From positions 1 through 64,000 of the forward strand of contig CP038106.1 in assembly GCA_004519485.1 (NCBI GenBank): 64,000 nt of DNA. The letters run 5' to 3'. The position numbers and the translations under genes were made by a program. This DNA comes from Nannochloropsis oceanica. Lineage: Eukaryota; Sar; Eustigmatophyceae; Eustigmatales; Monodopsidaceae. This document shows, one piece after another, positions 18,283-43,141 of the stretch. The notes beneath the pieces are model-generated. The model worked only from the letters and a program-made list of their open reading frames with translations. It did no database searches and had not been told where the DNA came from. Each line of letters starts with the position of its first letter. Position 1 is the first letter of the stretch.

Positions 18283-19607
18283 ATGGTTTTGGCCTCGATC
18301 CGCCGAGCTGCCACGAGCCAGGTAAGTTTGTACTTCCACTGAAAAGCCGTATGCCTTCCCTTATCTTCCACTCTTCTCTCCCTTTTGCTTTCACTAAGCG
18401 GGCCGAGGCCGCGGCCATGGTGGGAGTGGCGTGTGTGGGCCTGGGTTCATTAATTTCGTCGGCACAGAGTGAATCTGTGCTCTCAGATCCTGCCAGCGAA
18501 GCCGCCTACTCGTATAAATTTCCCGTGGCTTTTCCCTCTGTGGCAAATGCCATTCGCAACGGGCACGTGATTGTGCTGGATACGATGTTGAGCGACCGAG
18601 AGCTTCATGCTGCGCGAGAGGACGTGGATATTTTGCTACAACAAGGTGGCGGTACCTTTGCGGCGAACGCCAATAGGGACTCGAGCGTGCGGCGCGACTC
18701 GGTGGTGTGGATAACGGGACAAGAAAAAGGGGTCGGACCTGGATTGAAGCATGCCGTCGCGTTGCTGCGTGGCCTGGCGCACGAGTTTGCGGCAACGCCT
18801 GCCTACGATAAGAGTGTGTTGTGGGTTCAGTCCGCCGCGCAACTGGCATGCTATGCAGGGGACAGCCAAGCCCATTATACACCGCATCTGGATGCCTCCA
18901 CGGATAGCATCTGGACCCTCGGTTTGAGTGCCTGGCTTCGTGCCCGGGCCTACCGCGAGAGGACCATAACGGCGATATTGTACTTAAATGATAAGAATTG
19001 GGACAAGGATACAATGGGCGGCTGCTTGCGATGTCACTTGCCTAATTCTTCTTCCAAGACTGGTTGTGATTCGGGTGGTGTTGCTGTTGCATCTGATGGT
19101 GGTGGTAGTGCTCTTGGTCGAATGAGGACGAAGCAGCAGCCGATGTTACAAGACGGTGATGCCATTGACACTACTGCCACAAATGACGTTACCGTGCCTG
19201 CCATGCCTTCTGTTCTTTTCTCTGGTGATACAACTGCAACTGGTGGCGCGGGTAGCGCTTTTGATAAGAATGAGACGCACGCCAGGTCACCGGATAGCGA
19301 TGCTCCTGCAGCTGCAGTCGGTGCTTCTATCACTGCCACGATTCATGCAGCGTCTGCTGATGGCGCAGCCAACGCGAATGCTTATACCGTTGCTGCCGAT
19401 CTTCCTCCTGCTGCTGCTCTTGCAGTCATAGGCATTGACAACGCGAGTGCAGCGATGGCGACGACAGAACACGACGTTGCTCCGTACGGGGGTCGCTTAG
19501 TGCTCTTCGACAGTGCTGCCATTCTGCACGAGGTATTGCCGTCGCACAACGAGGGCGAACCGCGGATAGCACTGACGGTGTGGATTAGCGACCGGCGAGA
19601 ACGGTAG
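18283..19607 (+). CDS. 2-oxoglutarate/Fe(II) oxygenase, prolyl-hydroxylase-like, with large insert
   Basis: Two exons: 18283-18321 (MVLASIRRAATSQ, followed by a consensus GTAAGT donor) and 18399-19607, in phase, giving 415 residues. The basic, Ser/Ala-rich start fits a mitochondrial presequence. A start at 18351 without splicing is the alternative. The core has HYTPHLDAS (iron-binding His and Asp), RTITAILYLNDKNW and GGCLRCHL, then a Ser/Asp/Ala-rich insert of roughly 150 residues. It resumes with YGGRLVLFDSAAILHEVLPS (second iron-binding His) and RIALTVWI (2-oxoglutarate-binding Arg). The order matches the prolyl 4-hydroxylase/EGLN group. All catalytic residues are present, so it should be active; the substrate is unknown. 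Confidence 0.85.
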
Positions 19608-20081
19608 TTACCACACATGGCTGCCAGTTGACGAAAATGAGAAAATGGGATAAATTGATTTGTAGACCAGAAAGCACAGGAAAGAGAGAGCAGCCTTCAT
19701 GATGCAGCAAGTGATTTCCAACACATATGCAGTCACTTCATTGGTTCATAAATTGCGAAGCCGAAAGGATGACACCGTCAGCCCAGGAAACACGTTGCCA
19801 CTATTCTTCCCGTCAGGCAAATAAATACAGGACTGCACATAACAAGTGCAATGCGACAGAGTGGACCTCCATGCCATGCCATCCAACAGGATTGAATTAT
19901 GCCGTCTATATGAGTTAGTTGTTGTTGCTTTCTCTTTGGGACTGGGATTGTACGTCTCTTCTCCCATCTGTCATCCTTTCTTTCACTGTGCCTCGATTTT
20001 TTTTTATCTACACACGTCAGATTCTTTTCCCCTTCTAGCCTCCTCCTTTCCATCCGTATTCCATCCGGCCGTCATTATTAC
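19608..20081. other. Convergent 3' intergenic region
   Basis: 474 bases between the 3' ends of the oxygenase (+) and the NDEL protein gene (-). Nothing recognisable beyond presumed 3' UTRs. Confidence 0.5.
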
Positions 20082-22147
20082 CTAAAGCTCGTCGTTTTTC
20101 TTCTCGTCCGCCGAGCCGTACATGAGGCGGGCGTTCTCCCGCATGATGTCCTTCCACTTGTCGGGGTCACTGGCAGCTGCCCGTAGATCTGGGTCCTCGA
20201 ATGTGTCCAACCAGTCCTGACAGAGAGAGAGAGAGGGATTGTGAGTTAGCTGCTCGTTAAATGCATCTGAATCCAAGTCGCCCTCTTTCTCGTCTTTTTC
20301 TGCTCCTTTCCCTCCCCTTAGTTTACATGCAGACGGACACACGCACCTCGTTCTCGAGGAAGTTCTGCCGGGCCTTCTCCATCTTGTCGGGGTCGTCCAG
20401 AGACCTTTTGAACTGTCGATGAATGAGCAAACACAGAGGGTGGATGGATGAATGAGTCAAGCACGCAAGCGTTGTGAGGGATTTATGTCTCTCTCGCTTC
20501 TATTCAAACCCTCTCTCCCTCCCTCTTCCCTCCCTCCCCACCTCAGTGCCCATGCTTGCAAACACCTCGGCCAGGTTCGCCGCCGCCTCCTCCACTGCGT
20601 TTTCATCTCCGCTCACCAGGGCCTTCATTTTCTGTCAATGCGTCGAAAATGAAGAGAGGGTCCACATCAGTAAGGCATCCTTGCTTCTCCGCCCTCCCGC
20701 CCTCCCACCCTCCCTCCCTCCCTCCCTCCCTTCCTCCCTCCCTCGCTTGCCTACCTTCTGCTCCTCCGGGTCTAGGTTCTTGAGAAGCTCGGTCATGATC
20801 TCCTCCCGCTTGCCCTCGTCATTCACCAGGTCGATGATGGTGTCAGAAATCTGGAGAATGAGAGAGGAGGGACGAGGGGGGAGGGATGGTTGGGCGAGTG
20901 GATGGACCGTGGAGGGAGGGAGGGAGGGAGGGGCTGAGGGAGGGGTGTTTACCTCCTTGAAATCGTCCATGCCCTTGCGAAAAATCTCTTTTAGGGCCTC
21001 AGGGTCATCCATCTCGGGCCTTTCTAGAATTCTGAGCGTGGAGTAGTGAGAGGAAGGGTGGGAGGGAGGGAGGGAAAGAGGGAGGGGAGGAAGGAAGGAA
21101 GGAGGAGGGGATCAATACACTCGTACAACACGCTTTCTATACTCCCCTTCACAGCGATTGATCCGCTCTCAGTTTTGTGTGATATCTCCATCACTGATTC
21201 GTCCAAACCCGCCTCATTTTATCCAATGCTTCCCACTCTCTCCACCACCACTCCCTCAATCCCGCACTTCCTCACTTGTCCAAGCCCGGTAGATTCTCAA
21301 AAAGCGGTGACTCCCGCAGCGCCTTTTTGAGAAGAGCTGGATCTTCCATCATGGCCAGAACCTCTGGCGACTGTTTATTATGAGATTAAGAAGGCGGACA
21401 AATGAGTCCATGTGGCATGCGAGGAAGGGAGGGAGGGACGGAAAGAGGGAGGGAGGGAGGGAGGGGGACGTACGTTCATTGCCTCCTCGACCATGGCCTT
21501 CATATCGACGTTACCCAGGTCCATGTCCATCGCCTTCAGCAGCTCGAATGGATCCATCTCCTTCTTCCTGTAACGAGTCAAGGCAATGCGAGGGAGGGAG
21601 AAAAGGAGGGAGGGAGGGAGGGAGGGAGGGAGGGAGGGAGGGGGGGAGGGAGGGAGGGAGGGAGGATTTGTACAAGATTCGCATATGCCCCAACCCTTCG
21701 ACCGCCCGCACGTGTACGTACCCGCCCGAGTGCTTGGCAATCTTCTGCATGTCATCAAAGGAAAGACCTGAGGCAAAGCGTGAGAGAAGTGGAGGGTGTC
21801 ATGAATGTGCGTGTACCCCTCTGTCCCTCTCTTCCTCCCTCTTTCCTCCATTCCACCAAACATATGGCCTCACCGCCTTGCACATCTTCAGGCCGCACTG
21901 CGCCGTCGCCCTTCTTCGCCTTCTTCCCCATGCCCCACTATCACAGTTATAAGGGTAGCGTGAGTGAATGAACACGCGTTGGATGGGATGGTATCCACAA
22001 TAGGTCACGACGACGAGGATGAAGAGCTTCCCCCTCCTTCCCACGCTCCATCTTTGCCCAAAAACGCACCTGCGCTTGCGCGGTCAGCAACAGACAGGAG
22101 ACGATGAGTAGGAGTAGACAGCCCGGGAGAAGGCTGTGTGGGTGCAT
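20082..22147 (-). CDS. ER-lumen protein with STI1-like helical repeats and C-terminal NDEL
   Basis: Ten exons close in phase (22147-22070, 21937-21874, 21767-21722, 21567-21474, 21370-21276, 21031-20953, 20850-20755, 20631-20542, 20412-20347, 20216-20082), giving 280 residues. The first exon alone is a clean signal peptide (MHPHSLLPGCLLLLIVSC then an Ala-Gln-rich cleavage region). The protein ends KKNDEL, a KDEL-type retrieval signal. The middle is helical with repeated Asp-Pro-led units: SPEVLAMMEDPALLKKAL, MDDPEALKEIFRKGMDDF, SLDDPDKMEKARQNFLENE, FEDPDLRAAASDPDKWKDIM. These resemble STI1/HOP-type DP motifs that bind chaperone clients. I infer a lumenal folding or co-chaperone factor. No enzyme motif is seen. 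Confidence 0.82.
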
Positions 22148-22668
22148 GGTGCTGGTCGTCTCGTGAGCTCTGTGTGTTGTGGTTGTAGCTAGAAGGGCGG
22201 TCGCATGTGGTGAGAAAAAGCGGGCGGGAGGCTGGTGGTAGAGGGAGCAAGTGCAGCACCGATAGACTACCAGGCTCTGGCTCCGATGCATTAGGATAGA
22301 GCGGTATTTAAAGAGACAACTCATACTGTGCGTGGTGTGGGGGAGTGATTTGTGTGGTCTTTTGTGCGCGTCCGACGAGTCATTTCGTACCGTAAGAGCT
22401 TTGTGCCCTACTTTCTCCCGCCCGCGTCGCGCGCGCGCTCGCATCGCCAAGCATTGAAGGGCGAACACTTCCACACCGTACACGCGCCCAAAACATATAC
22501 ACGGTGCATAAAGGCAACATGAGACGCTATCCTCATGGCCATAGCCTGCTTGAGTCGAAAATGCCTGCTTTTCCTTGTCGTAGAGTCCACCCATTACCTC
22601 CCCACCCCTTCGCGTCTCCTCCTCTTCTACGAGGCAGTTAGGTGACAGCGACCGCACATACGAGCACT
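22148..22668. promoter_or_regulatory. Divergent intergenic region
   Basis: 521 bases between start codons of the NDEL gene (-) and the M1 peptidase gene (+). Contains a short alternating CG-rich stretch (GCGCGCGC) near 22430; no named element identified. Confidence 0.45.
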
Positions 22669-25600
22669 ATGACCTGCCACCACTATCACGGAGTGGATGG
22701 AGGCGGGCGAGGCTGCAGGTAAGATCTCTCTTCCTCTGTGCCGCTACATCTAGATATGTTTCACACAGATTTCATCTCTTTCTCATCCGCCCCCTTGCCC
22801 ATATACGCATGTCACAGGCATAAAGCCGTTTCGGCCCTCCACAAGACGTCGATCAGCAAGAAGAAGACGGGGGCCATGAAGGGGAAGAAGCGGGAGGGAA
22901 GCATGGATGGCTTTTTGTTGCCGGGAGCCAAGAGCCACTATGCGCCGGACCTTATGATCTTGCCCGTGCACCAGGGTATGGAAGTGGGCGTGGGTTGGAT
23001 GAAGGCTGGCGGCGTGATTGATGCTTCGAGCGATTGTATAATTACTTCTTCCTGATTTGAATCAATTTTCGAAATCACCATCAATCCTTACACACACCAT
23101 TACCTTTCCTGTCTTTCATCCCTCTCTCCCTCCGCTCTGCCAGACATCCACCTGGACCTAACCCAGATTCCCCAGAAGACGCTCAAGGGCGTTGTAGATA
23201 TCACTTTCGCCTGCCAGTCGCCCACGGAGGGGAGAAAGGTCGTGTTGGACGCCGTGGCTTTTGCGGAGCTCGAGGTACGTTGTTAGGGAGAGGGATAGGG
23301 AGGACACGGAGACGGGAGTTTGGCGTTTCTCCGTGTTTTGTTAAAACTGAGCACTAATGTCCCCTCTCCCTCCCTTCCTTCCTCCCCGGGATAGGTTGGT
23401 AGTCTGGACGCTGCTTTTCCTGTCTCATACCGTTATGACGGCAAAAAGGTGCAGGTGGTGTGGGACGCGGCGTGGGAGGTGGGCGAGAAGCGGCGGGTCC
23501 GCGTGCTGTACACTGTCACAGAGCCAGTGGCCGGTGAGAAGCGAGGGAGGAATGGATAGAAAAGAAAAAGGAATGTAGAATGGTATATGAAGCTGACTGC
23601 GACTCACGCATTGTCTCTTTTTTACCCCGGCTCCAGGCATGCACTTCTTCGGGGACGGCGACGCCAGTAACGGTCCGACCTACGTCCTCTCTGATCACGA
23701 GACCGAGAAGTACGCCCCCACCTCTCCCTCCTCTCCTCCCTGCGTCCCCCTGCGCTTTCTCTCTCTCTCTTACTCCCTAACTTCTTACGCTGCGGACGCT
23801 CCGTCCTTCCTTTCTCCCTCTTCCCTTCTCGCAGAGCTCGCTACTGGCTCCCGTGCCTGGACCTGCCCGTCGTCCGCACCAGCGCCTCCTTCCACCTCAC
23901 CACCCTCCCCCACCACCTGGCCTTCGCAAACGGCGTGCTGGTCGAGGACTGGATGGAAGGCACAGGAGGAACAGCAGCACCAGCAGGAGCACCAGCGGCG
24001 GAAGGAGGTGAGGGATCATGATAAGAGGTCGTATATTTCTTTCCCTCTCCCATTTCTCTACTTGCCTCAGAGGCCTGTCACCATCCCTCTTTCCCCTCTT
24101 GCATTGTGCCCCCTCTTTCCCTGCCTCCCTCCCCTTAGCCACCAAAACCACCCACTGGCGCCTGGACTTCCTTTGTCCCTCTTACCTCTTGTGTGTGGCC
24201 GCCGGGGCCCTGCTTGTGGCCAAGGAGGAGTCGGAGGAGAGCAAAGACCTCCTCCCCTCGTGCCCCATCGCATACATCGCACCAGTTGGCGTAGAGGAGG
24301 AGAAGCTGCGCCTCGCCTTCCAGGTAAAGATAAGGCGCATGATTCCTCCCCCCTCTCCCTCCCTATCTTCCTCCCCTCCTCCCTCCTTCGACCCCGTCGG
24401 AGATCCCGCCCACCCTCACTCCCTCCACTCCCTCATTTCCTCCCTATCTCCCTCTCCCTCCAGCCTACTGCCCGGATGCTGCACTGGCTCGCGAACAAGG
24501 TCGGGAACGGCTCCTTCGTCTTCCCCAAATACTACCAGGTGGGTAGGTAAGGAGGGAGGGAGGGAGGGAGGGAGGGAACGATAAATCGGGGCGGAGGTCG
24601 TGAAATCATGTGCGAGCCGCTGGGGTTGTTTGCCCGACTTTTATATTCCTATTGCTCCTTGGGCATGGTGCCAGCAGTCCATCGATCTTCTCTTCCCTCC
24701 TTCCCTCCCTTTCCTACCTCCTCTTCCTCCCTCCCTCTCTCACCACCCAGGTGATGGGCGACGCCCACGAGTCGGCCATGGAGAACATCTCCCTTGTCTC
24801 TTGGGGCCTCAACTGGCTCATGGATGAGACCCTGCGTAAGTCAAGGGAGAAAAGGGTGGAGGGAGGGAGGGAGGGAGGGAGGGAGGGCCGTCGATGCCAG
24901 CATGTTCGTTTCGATCCACCTTCCCACTTTTTCTCCCTTCCTTCCTCCCCTCAATCTTCCTCCTTTTTTCAATCAGTAAAGGAAGACAGACTGCTGATGA
25001 ACTCGATCAACGTGCACGAGATCGGACACAGCTACTTCGGGGACTCTCTGGTGGTGAGGACGGAGGGAGGGAGGGATGGAAGGAGGAGTAGGCTGCTGGA
25101 AGGGAGCGGATGTTGTGAACCTAATTAATGCATTCTTTCTAACGCTCCCCCTTTCCCTCCCTCCCTCCTTCCGACTTTTGCTCCCTCTCTGGCTTCAGAT
25201 CCAGCATTTTGAGCATGCTTTTTTGAAGGAGAGTTGGGCCACCTACATCGAGTGCTGCTGGCTGGAGGACACAGAGGGGCAAGACGCCTTTTTGTTCCAG
25301 GTAGAGGGAATGGGAAAGAGGGAAAGGGGGAAAGAAGGAGGGAAGGATTGATGCAGGGTAAATGGCATAAGATGCTTCTTATGTCCACTTCTGCGTCAAT
25401 CTGATTAGTTTCCTTCCTTGCCTCCCTCCCCTCCCCTCAGCTCTACACGGACATGCGAGCCTACATCACGGAGGTGGAGGACGACTACGCCCGGCCGATC
25501 GTGACCAGGACCTACAACTCCTCCTGGAGCATGTATGATGCCCATTTGGTGAGAGAGGGAATGAGGGAGGGTTTCAGGTAGAGGAGGGAATGGGTAGGAT

Positions 25601-28287
25601 TCACACTATTGCATAATGTGTCTTAACTGTAGTAAGCTGTATTTGATCATCAGCTCACCGTCCTTACTCCGTTCTTCCCTCCAAGTACCCCGGTGGGTCT
25701 TGCCGGCTGCACATGCTTCGGAAGCTGCTGGGCGACGGGGTCTTCTGGAAGGCCATCAGGACGTATGTGGACCGGTACGTGGGGATATGGAGTGTGTGCT
25801 TGAGCTTGGATTGATGTAACTGTGTGTCGCAACCCTTCCTTCCCCCCCGCAGGGGAATGCGGCAACCCGTATCCCTGTGAGTACTACACTAATTATTCAT
25901 ATTTGATTGCTTCTGCAATCTCTCCCGCTGTCTGACCAGGCACATGCAGAAGGTGGTGGAGACGAGCGACTTCCGAAAGTGCCTGGAAGAGGTCTCGGGC
26001 CGCTCCCTTGTCCGCTTCTTCGAGCAATGGTTCTACTCCCCCTCCTTTCCGCAGGTACCCATGTCCCTCCCTTCCTCCTTGGTGTCCATCTGCACGAAAT
26101 TTTGTCCTCAGTGCGAGATATCAAATAAACAAATCCATATATTAAATTAAAAAATCCATTTATGCCTCCCGCCGTATCCCTTCCTTCCTCCCCTCTCCGC
26201 AGTTGACCGGCGAGTGGGACTACGACGAGGAGACCAAGAATATCACCCTCACGATCGAGCAGGCAAATTCCACCTCGTCCGACAACGAGGACGAGGACGA
26301 GAACAAGGATGGGGCTGCTTCCTTATTTGACGTGGCTTTTAAGATCGAGGTCTACAACAAGGACGGGGCGCTCGAAACGACGTTCAGGCCCTCCTTGACC
26401 CGCACAAAGCCCAAGGTTGTCCTCCAGGCGCAGGTCTTGCGCTCTCCGTGCTATTTGCATGTGAACCCTCAGCTGGCCACGGTGTTGACGCTTGGTACGT
26501 AAGAGAGAAGGAAAAGAAGGCAGAGAGATACCGGGGGAGGAGAGACGAAAATTCAGCAAACAATGGGGTCCCATCCATCCACGCTCATCCCGCGCACACC
26601 GGCCATGGTTGTTGGCGCACACTGACGACGCGCTTACCCCACAGACCTGGAGTGCGAGGAGAAAGTGCTGGCAGCCACGGCACAACATGCCACGGACGTG
26701 CCTTCGCGGATCTGGGCCTACGAACAGCTGATCAAGAAGGTGGCCACGCCCAGTGCTATGACGCTTATCCGGTAATGAGGGAGAAAGGGCAAGCCGAAGG
26801 GACTTTACCTAGCTGCATTGGTGTACATAGATTATAATAATGTTCCACCCCCTCATTCGATTATTTCCCTTCTTATATACGCGCCAGCAAACGCATTCCT
26901 GCCGAATCCTTCTGGGGCGTGCGCGTGGCCGTCGCCGACCTTCTGAGCGATAACCCCTCGCGACCCAGTGCGCAGATCCTGGCCGAGCAGCTCAAGTCCG
27001 AGAAGGATCCGCGCGCACTTTACCATATCGCTGAGGCTTGCGGGTCCTTTCGACATGCCTTGCTGAGAGAGGCGCTTTTGGAGGTGTTGGGACGGGGGGT
27101 GAAGCTCTATAGGTTAGTGGGGGGGGAGAAGGAAATACACACAAAGAAATAGGAAGTGAGGGATGGAGAGAAGATATGGTTTTGAACAATTGTGTTTTTG
27201 ACTAGGACGTTGCTGATATTGTTGTGTGGTCAAGGGATATATAACTTTCTTCCCTCCATCACAAACAAACTATCAGAGCCAAAGCTGAGCTGTATGCCTC
27301 CCTGGGCGCTCAGAATGATGCCCGAGACTTGCCATTGCTGCTAAATGCCTGCCTAGAGACGGAAACACCGGTGGGAGCCACCAACAACCCAAATCTCTTG
27401 GAAACCAACATCGTCCGCAGCGGTAGGTACCGAGGGAAGGAGGGAGAAAAGGAGGGAGGGCGGTACGAAACTGGGATATAGATCTGAGTATACCGATGAA
27501 TCAGTGACCTTACAGAGAGACCAACCCGCCCTCGCCCTTTCAAAGGTGCCTTGCGCGGTCTTTCCTACCTGCATGCTGCCATAGATCCCGTGAGCACTAC
27601 CGGCAGCAGCAGTGGCACCGTTACTGCTTACTCCTACCTTCACTCCCGTCTGATCAATGGCGGGATTAAAGAGTCCCAGCTCCCCGTCCGGGTCGAGACC
27701 GTGGAAGCTTTCGCGCGCGCAGCGTCCTACGTCCAAGACAAGAGCACACGAGAAGAAGCAGCGCGGCTGCTGGCTGAGCTATTGATGGAGGAGAATATTC
27801 GGGTGGCCGAGACGGCGGCGCGGGCGTTGCCCGAGTTTTTGCCGCTTGAGGCGGGGTATTATGGCAGGTATTGAAAGAAGGGGAATGAAAGGATGGTTGA
27901 TGGAGAGAAGTTTTGATTGGTTGAGGATGTCAAATCTGGTTGGCAATCATGTGGACCAAGTCAGAGACACTCTCATGCACCTTTTCTTTGAACCTTCTCT
28001 TTACACATAGTGAGCTTTCCTCCCTCCGACATCGCCTGCCCGTGCAAGAGCACTTTTCGCTGGACCGCATGTTGCGTGATTTGGAGGACGATAATGAAGA
28101 GGCGACGCCGCTGCAGAAGCTGAGGAAGAAGATGGAGAGATGGGAAGAGAGAGTGGGGAGGTGGGAGGAGGCGCTGGAGGAGCATGTGGCTGACGGCAAA
28201 AAGCACTTGGTAAAGGGGAGGAAAGAGAAGAAGAATGGAGGGAAGGAGGAGGGTAGTAGCGAAGAGGATGACAGTGGGAGCAGTGAC

Positions 28288-28331
<44 letters not shown>

Positions 28332-28620
28332 TAGGAAGGGTGGAGGAGGAGGGGGAGGAAGAGGAGCAGGGAAGAAGAAGAAGCACCACGTCCACGCGCA
28401 TACCAATCGCCAGCATTGGGGAGGAGGAGGAGGAAGGGGTGGAGGAAGGGGAGGAGGGCACAAGCATGGTCATCATAGCCGGGGGGGGGGGGGGACGGGG
28501 GGGAGCAGTAGTAGGAGGAGGAGGCGGTGGCGGGGGAGGGGGGCGAGGAGAACGAGGAGCGCAACAGGCTCTGTAACAGCAAAAGAAGGAAGAAATGACG
28601 GGTTTGAAAATGATAGATGA
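22669..28620 (+). CDS. M1-family zinc metallopeptidase with HEAT-like region and Ser-Glu/Gly-rich tail
   Basis: Twenty-one exons close in phase, giving 1101 residues: 22669-22718, 22818-22975, 23144-23274, 23395-23533, 23637-23709, 23835-24007, 24139-24323, 24464-24538, 24751-24835, 24977-25053, 25199-25300, 25441-25548, 25686-25774, 25853-25876, 25940-26054, 26203-26494, 26645-26771, 26888-27112, 27277-27422, 27546-27867, 28011-28620. An AMEN motif at about residue 337 is followed by the zinc site HEIGHSYFGD at about 369, with the third ligand Glu exactly 18 residues after the second His (in FLKESWATYIE). The downstream SWSMYDAHLYPGGS supplies the usual active-site region. Residues of about 670-900 are helical repeats (FWGVRVAVADLLSD). 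The last 200 residues are charged, with a Ser-Glu repeat and Gly/Arg/His-rich runs. No signal peptide. An aminopeptidase is expected; all metal ligands are present. Confidence 0.92.
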
Positions 28621-28999
28621 GCTGCCACAATCTTGTTCGTTCCTGGTCCCGCGTCGTTCAGAGGGCTATTGGGGTGCGAAGATGTACACCCCATTGCTCA
28701 TACACAGACACTCCTACTTTTGTTTCTTTATGGCTTTTGTTGGGTGGATGCAACATATTCTGTGTGTGCTGTGGTCTCTTCTCCCTTTTTGCTTTTCTTT
28801 TTTCTGTGTACAATCACATACAATTCGCTCTTCTCATTTCTCTCTTCCCCTCCTTCCAGCACTCTAGCACTCCCTTACTCTCTCTGCGATTCCTTTATCC
28901 TATGTATATGTTGCCCCATTGTCTTTTTTTCATCCTCTTTGCTTTGTCGATTTCGCCGGAGGAGCAACGAAAGGCTGTCGGTGTCCTCGCCATCGTCTT
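28621..28999. other. Convergent 3' intergenic region
   Basis: About 380 bases between the M1 gene (+) and the aminotransferase gene (-), mostly pyrimidine-rich on the plus strand. The plus-strand open frames here are compositional. Confidence 0.5.
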
Positions 29000-29000
29000 C

Positions 29001-32155
<3,155 letters not shown>

Positions 32156-33428
32156 GGTCGTGGAGAAAGTGCAGAGGATTTGGGAGGGACAAAGACGTCA
32201 AGGACACCTTCTCTATCCTGTGTATTTGAGGGGATAGCTGCGAAATTAGATTACAAGTATGAGGGCTTAATCTTGCTTTAGAGACGTCTGAGATAATGGA
32301 CCCCGATATCAAGCCAGTGTGGAGCGTGCTAGAATTTGGAATCGCAGAGATTCCCCAACTTGACAAGGCATGGCCCGGCGAACTCAAGGACGTCATCGCG
32401 ACCTCCTCCCTCTTTTATGTGGGTGCCAAACACATTATTGCCCATGCATTCACTGGACGATAGAGACAGAGGCCGCTGAAAGACGGTTGTACCAAAGATA
32501 ACTTTTCCAGCGACCATAATGGCCTGTTTCCAAAAGGGGGGGGGGCGGAGATGGTGGTGATGGTGATGGTGGTGGTAATGGTGGAGGAAAGGGGGGAGGA
32601 GGCTTCTTCCGCCCTCTCCGCTCTTCCCTTTCCATTCCCCTTCAGCGGATGCAGCTCTCCCCCTTGACTCTGCACCCAAACCTAATATGTTAGCGCCTGA
32701 TCAGCCCCATCTGTCTGACTTAGTGATCATTGCCGCGCAAAGGCAGCACGCTTGCCGATGGTCAATTAAAGTAATGAAGGAGAAGAGACGAAACTCCAGC
32801 AAATTAATCTTTTTAAAGAAACCAAACAATCATATCTATTCGTTAAAGAGTAGCAAGACATGCACAATCTTCTTGATTAAGGTTGAACAAGAGATGCTTT
32901 CTCACTTGATATGTATGAATCACTTCCTCCCGGCTTTCCTCTTATTTTCCTCCCTCCCTTCCTCCCTTTCTTCCTCTACCTGCTTTTCTAAATACACTAC
33001 TACCCTCTCTTCCTCTACCTGCTTTCCTATTTACACTATATCTTCTCTTGTCTATTCGAGAATCATGAACCCTCTCTCTAGATTTATGCGGCCTCTGGGT
33101 CTTCTCCTAACCTATCAACATTATTGCGTCCTCTTTTAACGATCATATCCCATTATTTCTCTTTCTTGTCATGGCCAACGTGCACAAGGTGCCCCCGGGT
33201 CCTATAGGCAGTTTTAAACGTACGAGACACCTTACCCTAGGTTATCACTGGGTTGATACTGCTTGTCATGCCCGATGCGCACCAAGTGCTCGAACACTCC
33301 ACTCATTTCTTCTTCCCAGAATCCAAGGCCCGTGCGCCATATCACTTTTCCCCCATACACTTCACCAATACAAACTTCTTCAAAGCTCCGTTGAACTCTC
33401 CCCCGACCCCCCTGTCTCCCTCTCTCGT
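32156..33428. other. Intergenic, no gene seen
   Basis: 1.27 kb between the 5' end of the aminotransferase gene and the 3' end of the WD40-BTB-Kelch gene, both minus. AT-richer around 32690-33140. Frames of 100-176 codons exist on both strands but have no domains. Confidence 0.5.
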
Positions 33429-42524
<9,096 letters not shown>

Positions 42525-43141
42525 AATTGGGACCTTCAGGGCCGAACGTAAGGGACTCGCTATTGCGCCGTCACCTTGTGTCACACTCATGCCCCACTCA
42601 ATGTTCCTTGCTACAGAGCGCCCCAGTCTCTCCTACCCAACAGCAAGTTACAGGCTTGGCCGTCTGTCAAATTCTCGGGAAAATTATTGAATACTTGGTA
42701 TTAGCTGATTCTTGTCCTAAGGTTTCCACAAGCCCCTCAACACGCCGTCCCCTTGGTTACAGCAGACTGCCCGTATCTCCCCCTCTTGCTCGCACAGGTC
42801 CCCGCCACCATGCGCGATGCAACGCCCAATATATAAATATATATATAAATGTATCGGGCCAAATCCCCGAAGCACAAGAATAACATAACGAAACAATCTT
42901 TGAATTCTATAACGTACTGTTATTTTTCCATCGTTGAGGGGCGAGTAAAAGGAAAATAACGAGGGAGCATGCCGTCTGAAAGACCCTGTGGTGACAGACG
43001 CCCCTTGATAATATGTGCGACTCAGTCTTGGCAACATGTGCAACTCGCTCTACATATATGCAGAACCCCCTCATTTCTGGCACACTCCATCCGTCGCTCC
43101 CCCTGCCTTCATGCTCTCCCCCATCCATCTCGCCCCCTCGT
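42525..43141. other. Intergenic between two minus-strand genes
   Basis: 617 bases: upstream region of the WD40-BTB-Kelch gene and 3' region of the lipase gene. Contains a TA-rich run at 42828-42850. No gene seen. Confidence 0.5.

Noticed and set aside
22669-28620. TFIID subunit TAF2 (an inactive M1 relative)
   Set aside because: The zinc site HEIGH with Glu 18 residues on and the AMEN motif are all intact, and the C-terminal region is HEAT-like, so an active peptidase fits better.
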